DNA from: Streblospio benedicti
Taxonomy: Eukaryota > Annelida > Polychaeta > Spionida > Spionidae
Assembly: GCA_019095985.1 (NCBI GenBank)
Contig: CM032666.1
Location: forward strand, 36,830,278 to 36,894,277
Length of the DNA: 64,000 bases
Reading direction: 5' to 3'
Below the pieces are notes generated by a model, which did not search any database, was not told the origin of the DNA, and was given only the letters and a program-made list of their open reading frames with translations. Made by a program: the position numbers and the translations under genes. Of the stretch, positions 25,780 to 38,286 are shown piece by piece (position 1 is the stretch's first letter; each line of letters begins with the position of its first letter).

Positions 25780-25881
25780 GTGCACTGTCATGATGACACA
25801 ATGCAAACGTCATATTCAAGATTTACTTAAGTGCACTGTCATGATGACACAGTGTAAACGTCATATTCAAGATTTGTTTAA
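25780..25881. repeat. 51-bp tandem duplication
   Basis: Two adjacent 51-bp units beginning GTGCACTGTCATGATGACAC, about 47 of 51 identical. TGTCATGATGACA inside each unit is itself palindromic. Confidence 0.9.
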
Positions 25882-26201
25882 ACATGCGTACGGTATCGGT
25901 GGACTGCACAAAAATAAGACACTAGATCTCTTTGATCTTATGATTTGTCCACTCCCCTTTGTTACAATAATCTTAATATTTTGGTAAACCAAGGAAAGTT
26001 TGGGGTGGGGTGTTTTTTGCCATTCATTTTGCTGCATCCTCAACACACCAATGCATGTAGCGCAGAATTTCGAGTTGAAATCCAGGAGACAATGAATGAA
26101 ATTTTTGCACACTACTCGTGGATTTCCCAGCAACCAGTTCAGTTGACAAGAAAATCGTTTCTGTTCAGTGCACCTGACAGCTCCTTTAATCATGGTTATC
26201 A

Positions 26202-26301
26202 NNNNNNNNNNNNNNNNNNNNNNNNNNNNNNNNNNNNNNNNNNNNNNNNNNNNNNNNNNNNNNNNNNNNNNNNNNNNNNNNNNNNNNNNNNNNNNNNNNN
26301 N
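26202..26301. other. Assembly gap (100 N)
   Basis: Exactly 100 Ns, the usual placeholder for a gap of unknown size. It truncates the second coding exon of SOD1 on its 5' side. Confidence 1.
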
Positions 26302-29300
26302 GGTGACAACACAAATGGTAAGCTCGTAGCAATTAAATTACACAAAATTTGAATTTACCAAGTCAACTGATTTGATATTTATCCAAGTTTAATCCGGCTG
26401 TCAAACCGAATAATTTCAAAGGTGTGTCAGAACCAACGGAATGGGCATCTAGATTAATCGCGATTGCTAGAGTGCGTTACTTTTACCTGCTGATAAAACA
26501 CGTTATAAAGATCATAGCTGGATAATTACTGCACTTTGACAAATGCAAGATACAATAAATAAAACTAGACATAGTATCCTTCAAGATGATACTTGTTTGA
26601 ATTTTAAATTCCAAGAAATAAAAAAGTTATGACATTCTGAAGCAAAACGGTGTCAACGCGTCATTGCAAACGGGTAACATTTATTCGCTTGTTCTTGCAA
26701 GAAAGAAAGGTCTAATGTTGGGGACATTGTAGTTTTGTTGATATTGTGAGTTTAGTCACGATTTTTTGTACAGATATTGTCATACACATGATTGATAGGC
26801 ATATAAAATGATGTTAGACGAAACCACATATTAATGTGATATTGCTGTTTGAAAATGACAATTTTACAGATTTTTTGTAAAAATAGGTTGCTATTAAATT
26901 TTGTTAAAAGTGTAGATTATATTACACAATTTTGTGTTAATTTATATCAATGTTTTCTATTGAAAAATGCCTTTCTACTAATGTACAACATTCATATGCT
27001 ATTCCTTATAATTTAACCAACAACCCTCGAACGCGCATGGTTACCTTGGCAGACAGCATAATTAACGTCGAATGAACATGTGAATACACACAAACAGCGT
27101 TCGAAAAACCTACCGGACCGTCGGACAATGTCCGGTGAATATTCTGTCGAACCCGTAAGAAAAACAGTCTACCGAACCTATGGTCCAGTAAAAATTTGGT
27201 GTCAAAGCGGCAATATATATCCACAAATATATAAAAATACAAGCTTCGACATCTGTTTTTGCCCCTTGTGGCCGCCATTTTGTTTACCTGTTACTATTTG
27301 TCAAGTGCCGTAACAATAATGTAAGCAACACCTCGTGGTCTGTGCAAATAAATACGCAATATCGTAGGAAAATTCCACAGCGTTGTGAGAATAGCATGTT
27401 CACATTGACAATATGGCGACCGGCGATCAAATTTCTGAGGAATATTTCAATATTATTGCAAATTCTATGGATTAACAGTGCAGCAGTGTGTCTTAATGAT
27501 GAATAATCAATGCTGCTAGACTAGGTTAGTTTTCAGTAATAAGTGGAGTCATGTATGATTCGTTTAAACCTCACAAACGTAATATTATATGAGCAACAAT
27601 ATGAGTAGTTAACGACCCCCGACCCCCTATCCCCCCTATCTGGCATGACTGAGTGTGGTTAATTAGATGGGTTAAGTGATGACAATGTCTACAAAATTCA
27701 TTGATATTTTTTAAATAAAACTTTGTACATGTACATGGTATTGGTCTTCCTCTTTTAAAACATGCAAATCACAAGTGATCCTGATCCATTATCTTGACCG
27801 ATGCATTTTTTGAACGCTGTTCTAGGTTGTGGTCCAGTTAAAGCTCTGGCGGTCCTGTTAAAAAATGGAGTAACAGGACCTGTGGTCCACTTCAAATTTT
27901 AGCCTATCTTCATACACTGCACACAAATGATCAGATATTGGAGTGATTGAATTGTGTTTAATATGTTACATTTATTCATAAATGTTAACTGTGTATGCAT
28001 TATTATGTAATTTTGTAAATATCATGTGCATAAATAATAAGTTAATCCTCTGCATTTCTTGAAAAACTATAAAGATCTAGCAGCATGCACTGTCGGTCTA
28101 GTGGGAGTGTAAGCCCAAGGTTTTTAGACACATACCATACCAACTCCAGAGCATGAAAGATCTCGAACATCTAAGAGCCAAGACAATTATTAACTTACAG
28201 GGTCTTCCAATTGAATATTATATTATAAAAGTGAATATTTTTGTAATAAAAGCAATAAATGCATTAATTAACTTCACAGTATTTATATCAAAATAAAATC
28301 TGAAATTTTATTTATTTAATCATGTCACAACCTATAAATGGACTGTATGCAAGTAGAGGCTCACTTAGGGAGAAAGTGTCAAAATATGATAGACGTCAAA
28401 TGTGAATGCTTCATTATTCAGACTAGGATGTTCCATATCCTTACCAAAAGCCACAAACCTAGGTCCCTCAGCCATCTGCTTTTACTAGAACGAGTGGAGA
28501 GCTTCCCGTTCAGCCTGTGTTCTCCACTCTAGTTCTCTTACTCCCTTACCCTCTGTTTCGTCGATCCCATATTCCTTTATCATGCAATTTTCACCAAACT
28601 TGCCCACGCATTGAGGGGTTACAATCAAATACACATCTTGTCTATTCACTAGTAAGATTGTGACATTGGATTTCTACATAAAATACAAACTAATAGAAAG
28701 TTGTTTGTCAATGAGATAGCATTTCTAGTCTTGAATCAAGTCCCTGGCAACAGTGTTGAACCGTGACACCGCCTCAGAAGTTATTGATGGAATGATAATG
28801 GATTATTTTACATTTGATTTTTTGCAATACTTTCCTTAGACCAGGGCCATTATACCCATGGTAAATTCGCAGCCCATCGTTGAAATGCCACCCTTTGTAA
28901 GTCACTTTTACACAATCTACAAAGTGACCATCTTTCCCATTTATAAGTGATTGCATACAGACCAGTCTGTTACTTGTATGGTGATGGTTGATGCAAACTT
29001 GTGGAGATAGTTGAATTCCTCCAAAAACACAGCAGATTGTCCCAAAGCATTTGTCTGGGTGAAGCATTTCATGTCACCCCAGATCAGACGTCTCATACGT
29101 CTGGTGTGGAGTGTTCAGTGACATAGTTTTAAAAGGGGTCATGGCCTTTAAACCACGCGTAAGCGAGGCCACAATGAGATAAACCGCCATCAAAAAGCCA
29201 ATTGTTTGCACTTTTTAAAACCATTTCCTCATTCAGCACTGACATTATTTTTATCCTACCACTTGCTTATAATTGTCAAGTTGCATTTTATTTTGTGTAG

Positions 29301-32300
29301 GTCTATTTCTATTTGATTATATCTTTGGTGCTGCCAAGTAGTACAGATATGTCGGACTTTAATACAGATTTCCGACACAAAATACCCAAATCTAATTCTA
29401 CCTTCAAAATAGATTTTCCCCACTTTGTGCATTTTTTCATTAATAATTACTTTTATGAAGTAAAAGCACAGGAACTGCATCCCCCAACATAGATATGTGT
29501 GCTTGTGATTGGTGTTAAAAGCCCTGAATATTTTACATTACACCAGAAATACATATCAGTTCTGCGCTTATGGATTTCTTTTGACTCAGCATTTTTTGAG
29601 ACAGTTTGCTGTTCCACCACAGAATACCCCCAAAAATACTAATTTTGGCCATCCTGAGTACAGAAATGGCTATTGAGTTTGAATAGATTTTTATGCACAT
29701 GTGCCCTCATATAGCATTGAAATAGCTAGTGTAATATTTCTTCTTTTGAAATGTGAGTAGTAGTGTCACAAATATAAATCTGAATGGATATTCTTACTAC
29801 CAATAATAGTCTACTTAAAGATAGTCCTACTTTTGTATTTCTTAATCAGTCCATGGCCACCAACAATGTCTGTATGATTTGTAGCTTTTAATTTGCAGGG
29901 TAACACATTGCACAGTGTGTAGAGTGCATAATGATTTTCGACGTAACAAGTACGTTGGATTAAGTAGACCATGGTTATACTTATAGTATATCTAGATTAC
30001 AGTATAGTACTCAGGAGATGTATACCATTTGAAAACAAAAATTGTCATTCCTCATGGTAAACATTACAGATATTTATACCCACTGTACAGTATACAAGCA
30101 AGCTATCATATATGGTGATGTAAGTGCCCTGACGTCATACGCAACTTTTTGTAAACATTTAATAAATTTTTCTGTTTGTTTTTATGTTGACATTTTTTAT
30201 TTTTATTAAAAATATGTGTCAAATCTATGCTTAGAATGAAATAATATATTTGTTTTGATAAAGCAATTGCTTTAATGTTAGTGGGTGACTGTCTAAAAGT
30301 CTATATCTTGATATATGTTTTTAGGCTGTACTAGCGCCGGAGGTCACTACAACCCTAAGGGCAAAGAACATGGTGCACCAGAGGATGAGGAGAGGTAAGC
30401 ACAGGACCATTGATATTGTGATGGGTGTTGATCGTGTTGAGCACTTAACACATCCCATCTATTTTTTGTTTAAACCATCGTAGCACAGCTATTAATGAAC
30501 TATCAATTTTGTTTGAGGTGTCAAAATGAAGCTACTTACATGTACTTATATTTTCGTAAGATAAACACTATTGTTATGATTCATTAGTCTTTAATCAGTA
30601 CATGATCTATGGTGCATTTTATGATGAAGTAATATATTCACACACATCCCGTAGGTGGTGATAATATATGATTAGATCTTGCTAGAAATTTTCTTTTTAC
30701 ACTTTGGCACCGGGAAAAGAATCATAGTCTGAGTAGTAATATTATTTAGTACTTGTTTAAGCATTCAATCAATCAATCAAATCCTAAATTTATTTTAAAC
30801 AGGCCCGAATTATTCCTCATTCAGAGGGTGTGACCTGGCTGCCCAGTCTGGATCTCAATCGTCCCCTCCAAGCCTTTCGGTCATTTGGATCTACCAAACT
30901 CATGCCCAAACTTGCACGATCTTTCTGCAAGACTGCATCCCAAGTCTGTTTCGGTCTTCCCTTTCCTTTTCTTCCTTCTATCTCAAGCTTTCTTACTTGG
31001 CTAATCCAGCCAGAACTGCGCTCAACATGGACTAGCCATCTCAGTCTCCCTTTACGAAGCACACTATCAATATCTGTAATACTCAGTTTCTCAAAGGCTC
31101 TCTGAACTGGTGTCATCATTAGGCTTCACACCACACATCCAGCGGATCATAGCTCTGTCATTTCTTCTCAGGCGGTTTATAGCACTAGAGAATGCTGCCC
31201 ATGTCTCAGACCAATAAAGCATAACACTTCGTACAGAGGTGGAATACACTCTACCTCTCGAAGATAAAGGAATGTGCCTGTTGGTGAGGACTGGCAGTAG
31301 CTCACGGAATTTGCCCCATGCAGTTTTGCATCTGACAGTTGCAGCTAAATCACAGCCTCCACCACTGGACAACATGTCACCTAAGTAACAAAACTCTGTC
31401 ACAACCTCTAACATGTGTTCACCAACTGGATGCTATGTATTTTTATTTTTAAAAAAACACTGTGGATGTGTGAACTGGCCTAGCGTTAAGAAAGTGTCGC
31501 ATACGAGACTTACCTGTAGGGAAGTTGAAGTTTGATGAAGCCTCGATCTCATGTGACCTCTTATACAGGGTGTTGCAGAAGTAAATATAATCATTTAGGA
31601 CCGAGTTCAAAATTATTTTTTCTATTTACGAAGAAGTAATCAGGATCTTCCTCTTTCATGAAAGAAACTGAAAGATGCATATACTTATACTAACACTTTT
31701 TAAAAAAAAACTTGTTTTAGACATGTGGGTGACCTGGGTAATGTTGAAGCTAATGACTGTGGAGTTGCAACCATTAACATCACCGACAATCTTCTCACAT
31801 TGACTGGACCAGAGTCTATCATTGGAAGAACCATTGTAGTAAGAAAACCTAATGTTCTTTTTTTTGTATAGTGTTTCATTTTCTTTAAAATAAAACAACA
31901 CAACCTGCAATACAGAAAAGAAAAACAACGGTGGTAAAGGATGAGGCGGTGCGTATGATATGCATGCAGTTCGAAACTTAAGACTATAAAAATAAACCAA
32001 AACATATTTTTCAGGTTTCAAATTCTATTTCAAAACACTAAACCGTCAATTAGTTTTGGCTCCTGATGGTAGATTTTGTAAATGATTCTTTCAGATAATT
32101 TTCTGGTAGGAAAATAAAGAACGCTTATACACTGTAAAACTAGAATATAAATTATTTTGCGGCTGTTTAATTTTGTGATTTTGGTCCATCTTGGACCTAA
32201 TTTAGATAGCCTATTAATGTTTGCTGACTATTTAAGTTTGCGTTTTTGCACCTACCCACGAAATTTGCAAATTAAATTGTGCAAACACATTTCTAGTTTT

Positions 32301-32458
32301 ACAGTAGTGATAATAGACATAATTGTAATTTTGTTTTTAATTTTATCTAGGTGCATGCTGGTGTGGACGATCTTGGAAAAGGAGGTCATGAATTGAGCAA
32401 GACAACTGGAAATGCTGGTGGTCGGGCTGCATGTGGTGTTATTGGTATCACCAAGTAA
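26302..32458 (+). CDS. SOD1: Cu/Zn superoxide dismutase, N-terminus lost in gap
   Basis: Exons: 26302-26317 (truncated by the gap), 30325-30394, 31721-31838 and 32351-32458 with stop TAA. They join in phase to read [16 protein letters not shown], then [18 protein letters not shown] and [14 protein letters not shown]. The enzyme converts superoxide to hydrogen peroxide and oxygen in the cytosol as a homodimer. Seen here are the bridging zinc/copper histidine (His63 in human numbering), zinc ligands His71, His80 and Asp83, copper ligand His120, the disulphide cysteines 57 and 146, and Arg143 of the substrate channel. Copper ligands His46 and His48 and the whole N-terminal third should lie in or before the gap. 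The visible part is otherwise full length. A LINE fragment sits antisense in the 30395-31720 intron. Convergent with SCAF. Confidence 0.96.
27382..27610 (+). repeat. Dispersed repeat, copy 1 (in SOD1 intron)
   Basis: About 229 bp that reappears in inverted orientation at 44748-44975 with high identity, estimated at over 90 percent by eye. Both copies start near GTTGTG and end at GAGTAGTT. Both contain a short open frame beginning MATG and ending IIANSMD. No terminal inverted repeats are seen at these exact edges. Confidence 0.85.
30785..31430 (-). mobile_element. 3' end of a non-LTR retrotransposon (LINE)
   Basis: On the minus strand the translation has the region that follows reverse transcriptase in many LINEs: [13 protein letters not shown], then [26 protein letters not shown], a second part [14 protein letters not shown], and [10 protein letters not shown] near the end. 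The two parts lie in different frames overlapping around 31091-31119, so there is one frameshift, and everything upstream of the tail is missing. It is a dead 5'-truncated copy antisense inside a SOD1 intron. The clade cannot be fixed without a search. Confidence 0.85.
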
Positions 32459-32804
32459 ACTGGTTGACTGTCGTATTATGAAAAAGTATTAGAACATGCA
32501 ATGGTTATCAGTGTGAAAGGTGTTGTTTTCATAATGATTGTTTGGATTATGCAAGTGGGAATTATAAAATTAAACAGATTCTCATTTGGGAGTTAAAATT
32601 ATAAAAAAAAATATAAAATATTGATCTACTGTGATTACTATACCGGTTCCCCTTTTTTGTGTATTTTTTTTTTTGAAAGGTGTTTTTCCCTAATCATGTT
32701 TCTGCAGTTATTGCTTTATAAAGAATTCCAAGCTTAAAAATTATGTTTTAATAATTGAGATATACACGCACAATTTGTGAAATGTTCCATTATATTTTGA
32801 TAGA

Positions 32805-32810
32805 AATAAA
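32805..32810 (+). terminator. Probable SOD1 polyadenylation signal
   Basis: AATAAA about 350 nt after the SOD1 stop, followed by a run of A and a T-rich stretch downstream. Confidence 0.5.
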
Positions 32811-32819
32811 TGCAAAAAG

Positions 32820-34390
32820 TTCACTAGTTGATTATTATTTTTTGTGTGAAATTAACAATTTGGACCTATGTAGTATGTACACATTCACATCTAGGTAGAC
32901 TCCGAACAAAATACTTGCAATACTTAGAACTACTAGAACAAAGAAAAAAAAGATGCTGTGAAATAGGTACATGTACAGTAAGTAAGTGGCTATGCGCGAC
33001 TGAATTTTAAGGTTTTTTTCCAGCAATAGGCTGACCTGTTCATTAAATCTTGTTGCAAGATGTTTTGATCTATAGGTCAATTTTCATTAAATTCCACATC
33101 CCTAACTTTTTTGGTCTTTACCACATCCCACTAATTTTAAGGAGCGTCTTCTCACATATCCCACTTCCTTGAAATCCCACATCCCTCTTTTTTTTATTTA
33201 CCTTTTTCCCCAACATCCCTAACATTTTGGCCTTTTTTCCCCATATCCCACTTCCTTGTAAACCCGCCCCTCTAAGGCATTACTCAGTAAGAACCCATGA
33301 TCTTCTGCCTTATAAATTGAAAGTTTAATGAAATCAAATCGAGAAATTATTAATTATCCCTTGTGTATGAATAAAATTGTATTATACCAAGAAGCACATG
33401 GTAGATATTAATAAGTTAATTGAATTTAAACGTTTTTTTTATATCCATAGCATCCAAATAATATTACTACCTTGAACACGACGGTTTGTCCTGGTGCCAA
33501 AGAGAAAATTTCTAGTAAGAATAAATGTAAACGAGCTAAAATCTCATTATTGCCACTACAGGATGTGTGTGAATTTTTTATTTCATCACAAAATGCACCA
33601 TAGATCATGTAATTTAAACGAAAATATAAGTAAAGCCACTTTACTTTTTTTTCTCTGTTTTAGACCATCGCCCTCATTAGTTTTACCTAGCACATAACAA
33701 AAAAAAAAGTGTTCAGCCACTCCACCACCAAATTATATTGTTAATATATGGACATGTTTATGTCTAATTAAATAAATGATTTGATTTGAAATGCACATAA
33801 AATTGCCATCAACAGCATGCCAGCATGCATCTAGTCTATATCAGCTAGCGGTGTTGTTGGTCTGTGAGTCTAGACTAGATATGTTTTTGTTTTTTCATCG
33901 CCCTCATTAGATTTTTCAGATGGCGCCAAAAACATGTTTTATTTTAATGTTTTTTTTTTACCTCCCTCCCTCAATATATTTGGAATATTTTCTGATCTAA
34001 AACAGAGAAAAAAACACACAAGTGACCGAAGTAGCTTCATTTGATACCTCAAACACGATGACTGGCTCATAATAGCTGTGCAACTATGTGTGAAGTGCTC
34101 TATTGTGTGAAGAAATTGATGCCCACAATAGGGATGAGGTCAATTCTTACGCCTTGCTTCTAAATTCTACACAATGGGAACAGTCACTTGTGATACCCAG
34201 ATGTAGAGTTTTGCCAAGGAAATACAGATACAGATCATACATATTCAACACTTCGCATTATGGTCAGTATAAAATGTAACTTGGTTATTAAATGAGAAAA
34301 TTCTTGACATGAAGATCGAAAACATAAGACTTGACAATGGGTCGGTTTTAGTAAAATAAATTTTTAAAAAATTTACAAGACCATTGCAGT
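32820..34390. other. Spacer downstream of SOD1, repeat-bearing
   Basis: No gene recognised. At 33090-33270 CCACATCCC / CCCCATATCCCACTTCCTTG units recur several times, the same dispersed repeat as at 15350-15500. Confidence 0.5.
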
Positions 34391-34429
34391 CTTTAAACAG
34401 GAATTATCTATAAGTGATCATGCCAACAG

Positions 34430-34660
34430 TATTTTGAGGGAATTTCACTGACCACCAGTCATTTTGGCAGGTGCTCTGAGAGCAGGTGACTTCACCAGAT
34501 CACCTGGCCAAAGTTCGACAGGTGTTGTTTTAGAATCACCAGTCAAGACTTGGTATATTGTAGTGGCAATTAGGAGTGCCACAGCCATGATTTCTGACTT
34601 AGGGGAAAAGTCAACCAAGGGTGTCTTGAGTAATGCTCCGCCAGAAATTTTAATAATAAT
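34430..34660. repeat. Degraded repeat related to the 47.9-48.4 kb element
   Basis: AGGGAATTTCACTGACCACC followed by GGCAGGTGC and repeated CACC/GGTG phrases resembles the left part of the 47912-48429 element. The right end was not found. Confidence 0.35.
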
Positions 34661-37640
34661 AATATTCCAAGACTTAATGAGAGAATGTTTCTTACATATT
34701 CAAGTTTGGTCCTACCCACCATTGAATTTGTTTTTATGAATTTTAAATTTTCAGAACATATGTGGCACTCAACTTTTTTCTACTACCAGACTTCCGCGTT
34801 TTCTAGCCTGTGTCCTAATTGTAGCTTCCCCTCAAATAGACATAATTTTAAATCAATAAATGCCTCCCTCGTATGAACACCCTATGCACACCCAGACTCC
34901 CCCATGAGTACATGCAAGCAACATTTTTTTTTTTTAATTTCAAGAACTGCAAGTTGACGGTCTGAATTCTTGGCATTTTAGTATACATGCTTAGCTGTTA
35001 TTCAAACCACCTGGATATGCAATTCTATTGACGTTATCACGCCACGACGGGACCATTCGAATCAGCAGTCTGCCCATCATGACCAGTACGAACGTAAAAC
35101 AACATCAAATCAAATAATTCTGTTAAACTAGGAAGATCAAACTGCAATTATCTGTTTTAGTGTGGAGATAATAATTTTAGCTATGCATTTGTGGTGTCTT
35201 AGCCCTTATCTCATTCGCTACAGCTCAGGTAGCACAGGATATCAATCAGTTTGAAGTTTAATTTAATTCCAGAATATTTCAAAACTTCTTAGAAATCATT
35301 TTGATTATAATATTAAACTAGATCAGCAAACGTTCAAGGAACGTATGAATTTCCCACAGGGGTGTGAATGACTTGCCATGAACAGACAGCGTGAGCATAA
35401 CACGTCTAATAAATATCAACCAATCTAAAATGATTCCCATGATACATTTTTTTCCAATTAAAAAAATATATATATCTTTTTACTTTTATCAAAGTGTACC
35501 TATTGGTGGTTCACATATATTTCGGCATACAAGAAAAATGGAGTTTACTCATTTCTGAATCCTACCACAGTAATAATGTATAGTTATCCAGAATTTATGT
35601 TTTTCAACCTGTATATAGGTGTGTAACATGAATCTTCGACCATTTATGATACCTTTGTTATTTTTGCTTCTTTTTACTACGGCAATTTTCCTTATAAAGA
35701 ATACTGCATACCGTGTTGCCGTGACATACATAGAAGACATGCAAGCGGGTCTCGTGTACTGAATGTTGGATATGTAAAGTAAGAACGCAATATAATATAC
35801 CAAAATATATGTGAGCAACAAGTAGCTCTAGATGTCAGAAAAAATTCGTCACATTTTCAAAAAATTTGGTGGGAGATCCTAAAAAACCCCACTTCCAAGA
35901 GGGGGGGGGGGTGTCCCCCCGCTCGTACTCGCCCCCGCGGCACCTAACGGCACCGCATACTCGGCTTCGCCAAGTACATTGACACATCATCCTATACCAT
36001 TTCACGTTTTGGCAGTCAAAAGCTTCGTCGTACAAAAGTCATTCGTTTGGGATATAACGGTGGTACCATCATGTTTAAAACTAGATAACTATATCCGCAT
36101 AAAGAATCATCATGCACAATTTATTTTAGTGTTACGTTTTTATTTTAAGAGAATATAAAGAAGTTTCATTTTGAGAGCATATTAATCTGCACTCACTGCG
36201 GCCATTTTTATGCGCATAGGAGTAAATGAACAAGAGGACCATAAGGGTCCTAATATCGCTCACCTGCATGTGTAAATTTGGCTTTAAAATTAAGTGAGAG
36301 GTGCCCTGGTGAATGATGAGACAGGTTCAGGAAGCACATTTAGTGTTAAAAATATAAGACCACCTTTCTATAGTTGATAACAGTATCATAGGCAGGAGGA
36401 CGTTAATATTTTCTCTATTTGAGACCAAAATCTGGCAAAAAAGTGAGGGAGCATGTGCCCCATTGGCCCCACCGCTTGCTACGGGCCTGCACTAAAAGAT
36501 TTCATTCAGACAAATAAAACTTGTCAAGTGAAATTTTGGGAGTTTGTCTACCCCTGCATATTTCCAGAAAGCCCACTGTTGCGCAATATCTGCTTATAAT
36601 TGCCCAATTTACAGATGTAGCTTTCTTATTATCTCCACACTATAACAGACCATTACTCAATACTCTTATTATCTTTGCTAAATTTAATACTAGGCATAGT
36701 TAAATTGGGATGCGTTGCAAGAGGATTATGGACATGAATATAAAGAAATTTATTCAAATTCATCTGTTTGTGTCTTGTGACCAGGGATAAAAACCAATGG
36801 CAAAACAAAGTAAAGCGGACAAATTTAATCCATACGAATCAGACAATATTGTTGTGCAAACCAGGTCTATTTGGTCATAATACATCTTCCACAAAACAAA
36901 ATTACATTGGGCTTGATCAAATAAACATAATAAAAGCTAGCTTTTGCGTAATGCTTAGTTCCTTAAAAATATTCTATATCACAAAATAAGACCAACTGCA
37001 CATTTAATAAAATTACTACTTCATACTAAAATACTTTTCTGTAAATAAACAGATACTCATATAAAGTGATGACAGAATTTAATTATATATTGGGTGCACT
37101 TATTTTAGCGTAAAAGGAAAAACTAAACAGAAATACACACAAGCTAGCTTTTCAAATGAGAAATCACCATTAAACATTAATATACAACATGCAATACATT
37201 AGTAAATGTATAACACCATGTACAGCCAATTGCCGATTAGGATAGGGTATCATTTAAAACAATATACCACCACTTATTATAATATAGCACTTGTACAATG
37301 TACACGTCCTACAATTGATTTCATTTGTATTTCAATTGTATTTCGGCATTTGTAAAATTAAAACCAAATTATTCATAAAAGAAAAAAATCACAAAAGTAA
37401 AGTTGATTTTCTTAACAATACAATATTCTTTTTAAATCTACTTTATACATCACCAATGGACTTAAAACAATACTATTATTATTTACAAGAAACTTTTTTC
37501 ATAACAGAATAATCATCAGCATTGCAAAGAGGCATGAATGTTTGTATCCCGTTAAAGCTTGATCGTCATCAGGCTTAGTGCTGTATATTGTTTATCCATC
37601 ATCAGGCAAGTGACTGCTCAAAGTGTCGTGATGAGGAAAT
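34661..37640. other. Intergenic spacer, no gene seen
   Basis: AT-rich. A G/C-rich patch at about 35860-35990, with a run of Gs and a run of Cs, has only an unsupported frame. No domains were recognised on either strand. Confidence 0.35.
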
Positions 37641-37649
37641 CACCTACCT

Positions 37650-37677
37650 AGCCAAGTGTCCAACTGAACACTTGGCT
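37650..37677. repeat. Perfect 10-bp-stem hairpin
   Basis: AGCCAAGTGT, an 8-nt loop, then ACACTTGGCT. It lies just upstream of the 37701-37780 tandem repeat, beyond the probable SCAF polyadenylation site. Confidence 0.8.
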
Positions 37678-37700
37678 GGATGCACAAGCAGTCTATACTT

Positions 37701-37780
37701 CACCGCACTAGCGGTCTTTGTTGTTTTCACCGCACTAGCGGACTTTTGCTGTTTTCACCGCACTAGCGGACTTTCGCAGG
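37701..37780. repeat. Three-copy 27-28 bp tandem repeat
   Basis: Units start at 37701, 37728 and 37756, each opening with CACCGCACTAGCGG. The CCGC/GCGG halves make a small dyad in every unit. Confidence 0.9.
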
Positions 37781-37978
37781 TTGCTGGGCCACACTAGGGC
37801 CATGTACCAAAACTGCACTAGCAGTTATTTTTAATTGGATTTTTAGCCATCTACAGGAGTCCAAAACCTATTTTGTTGCTAATTAGGTGTTAATGTAACA
37901 TTTGTAATGTACTCAATTATATTTTTCACTAATATTTTCAATGGATCAAATTAGTACTCAACAATTCTATTTTGTGAC

Positions 37979-37984
37979 TTTATT
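37979..37984 (-). terminator. Probable SCAF polyadenylation signal
   Basis: TTTATT on the plus strand is AATAAA on the SCAF strand, about 300 nt after its stop codon. It is a single hexamer in AT-rich DNA, so support is moderate. Confidence 0.4.
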
Positions 37985-38286
37985 ATTTTTCAGTAAAAAA
38001 TACCTTCAACATAATAAAATATTGTTGCAGTAACAATTCACCTGTATAAACCAAGGCAAAAAACCTATTAAAATCACAGACCATAAATGCAATATACTTT
38101 GGAACACACCTGGAACTCCATTTGACTCTGGATAAACGAGACACTAGCACCAAGCCTGGAGATCATCTTACATATCCTAACATTCAATGCTTGTCAATAT
38201 CGATTGACCACAAGCATGACGATCACGTAATCCCATTTGACACACTTGAACAAAAAATTCCTATTATTCACTATCATTCAAACCCA

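Noticed and set aside
25945-26352. Open frame running through the N gap
   Set aside because: It exists only because N codons are not stops. Its right part is the SOD1 exon end plus intron.
27097-27830. Possible large TIR element with AACAGCGTTC ends around dispersed repeat copy 1
   Set aside because: Ten exact bases plus an A-run over 730 bp could be chance; flanks show no target duplication and the copy at 44.7 kb lacks these ends.
28774-29067. Minus-strand 97-aa open frame in a SOD1 intron
   Set aside because: Cys/His-containing but with no family resemblance I can defend, AT-rich, and without splice context.
31656-32021. Minus-strand frames of about 100-120 aa
   Set aside because: They overlap the SOD1 exon on the other strand and show no domain.
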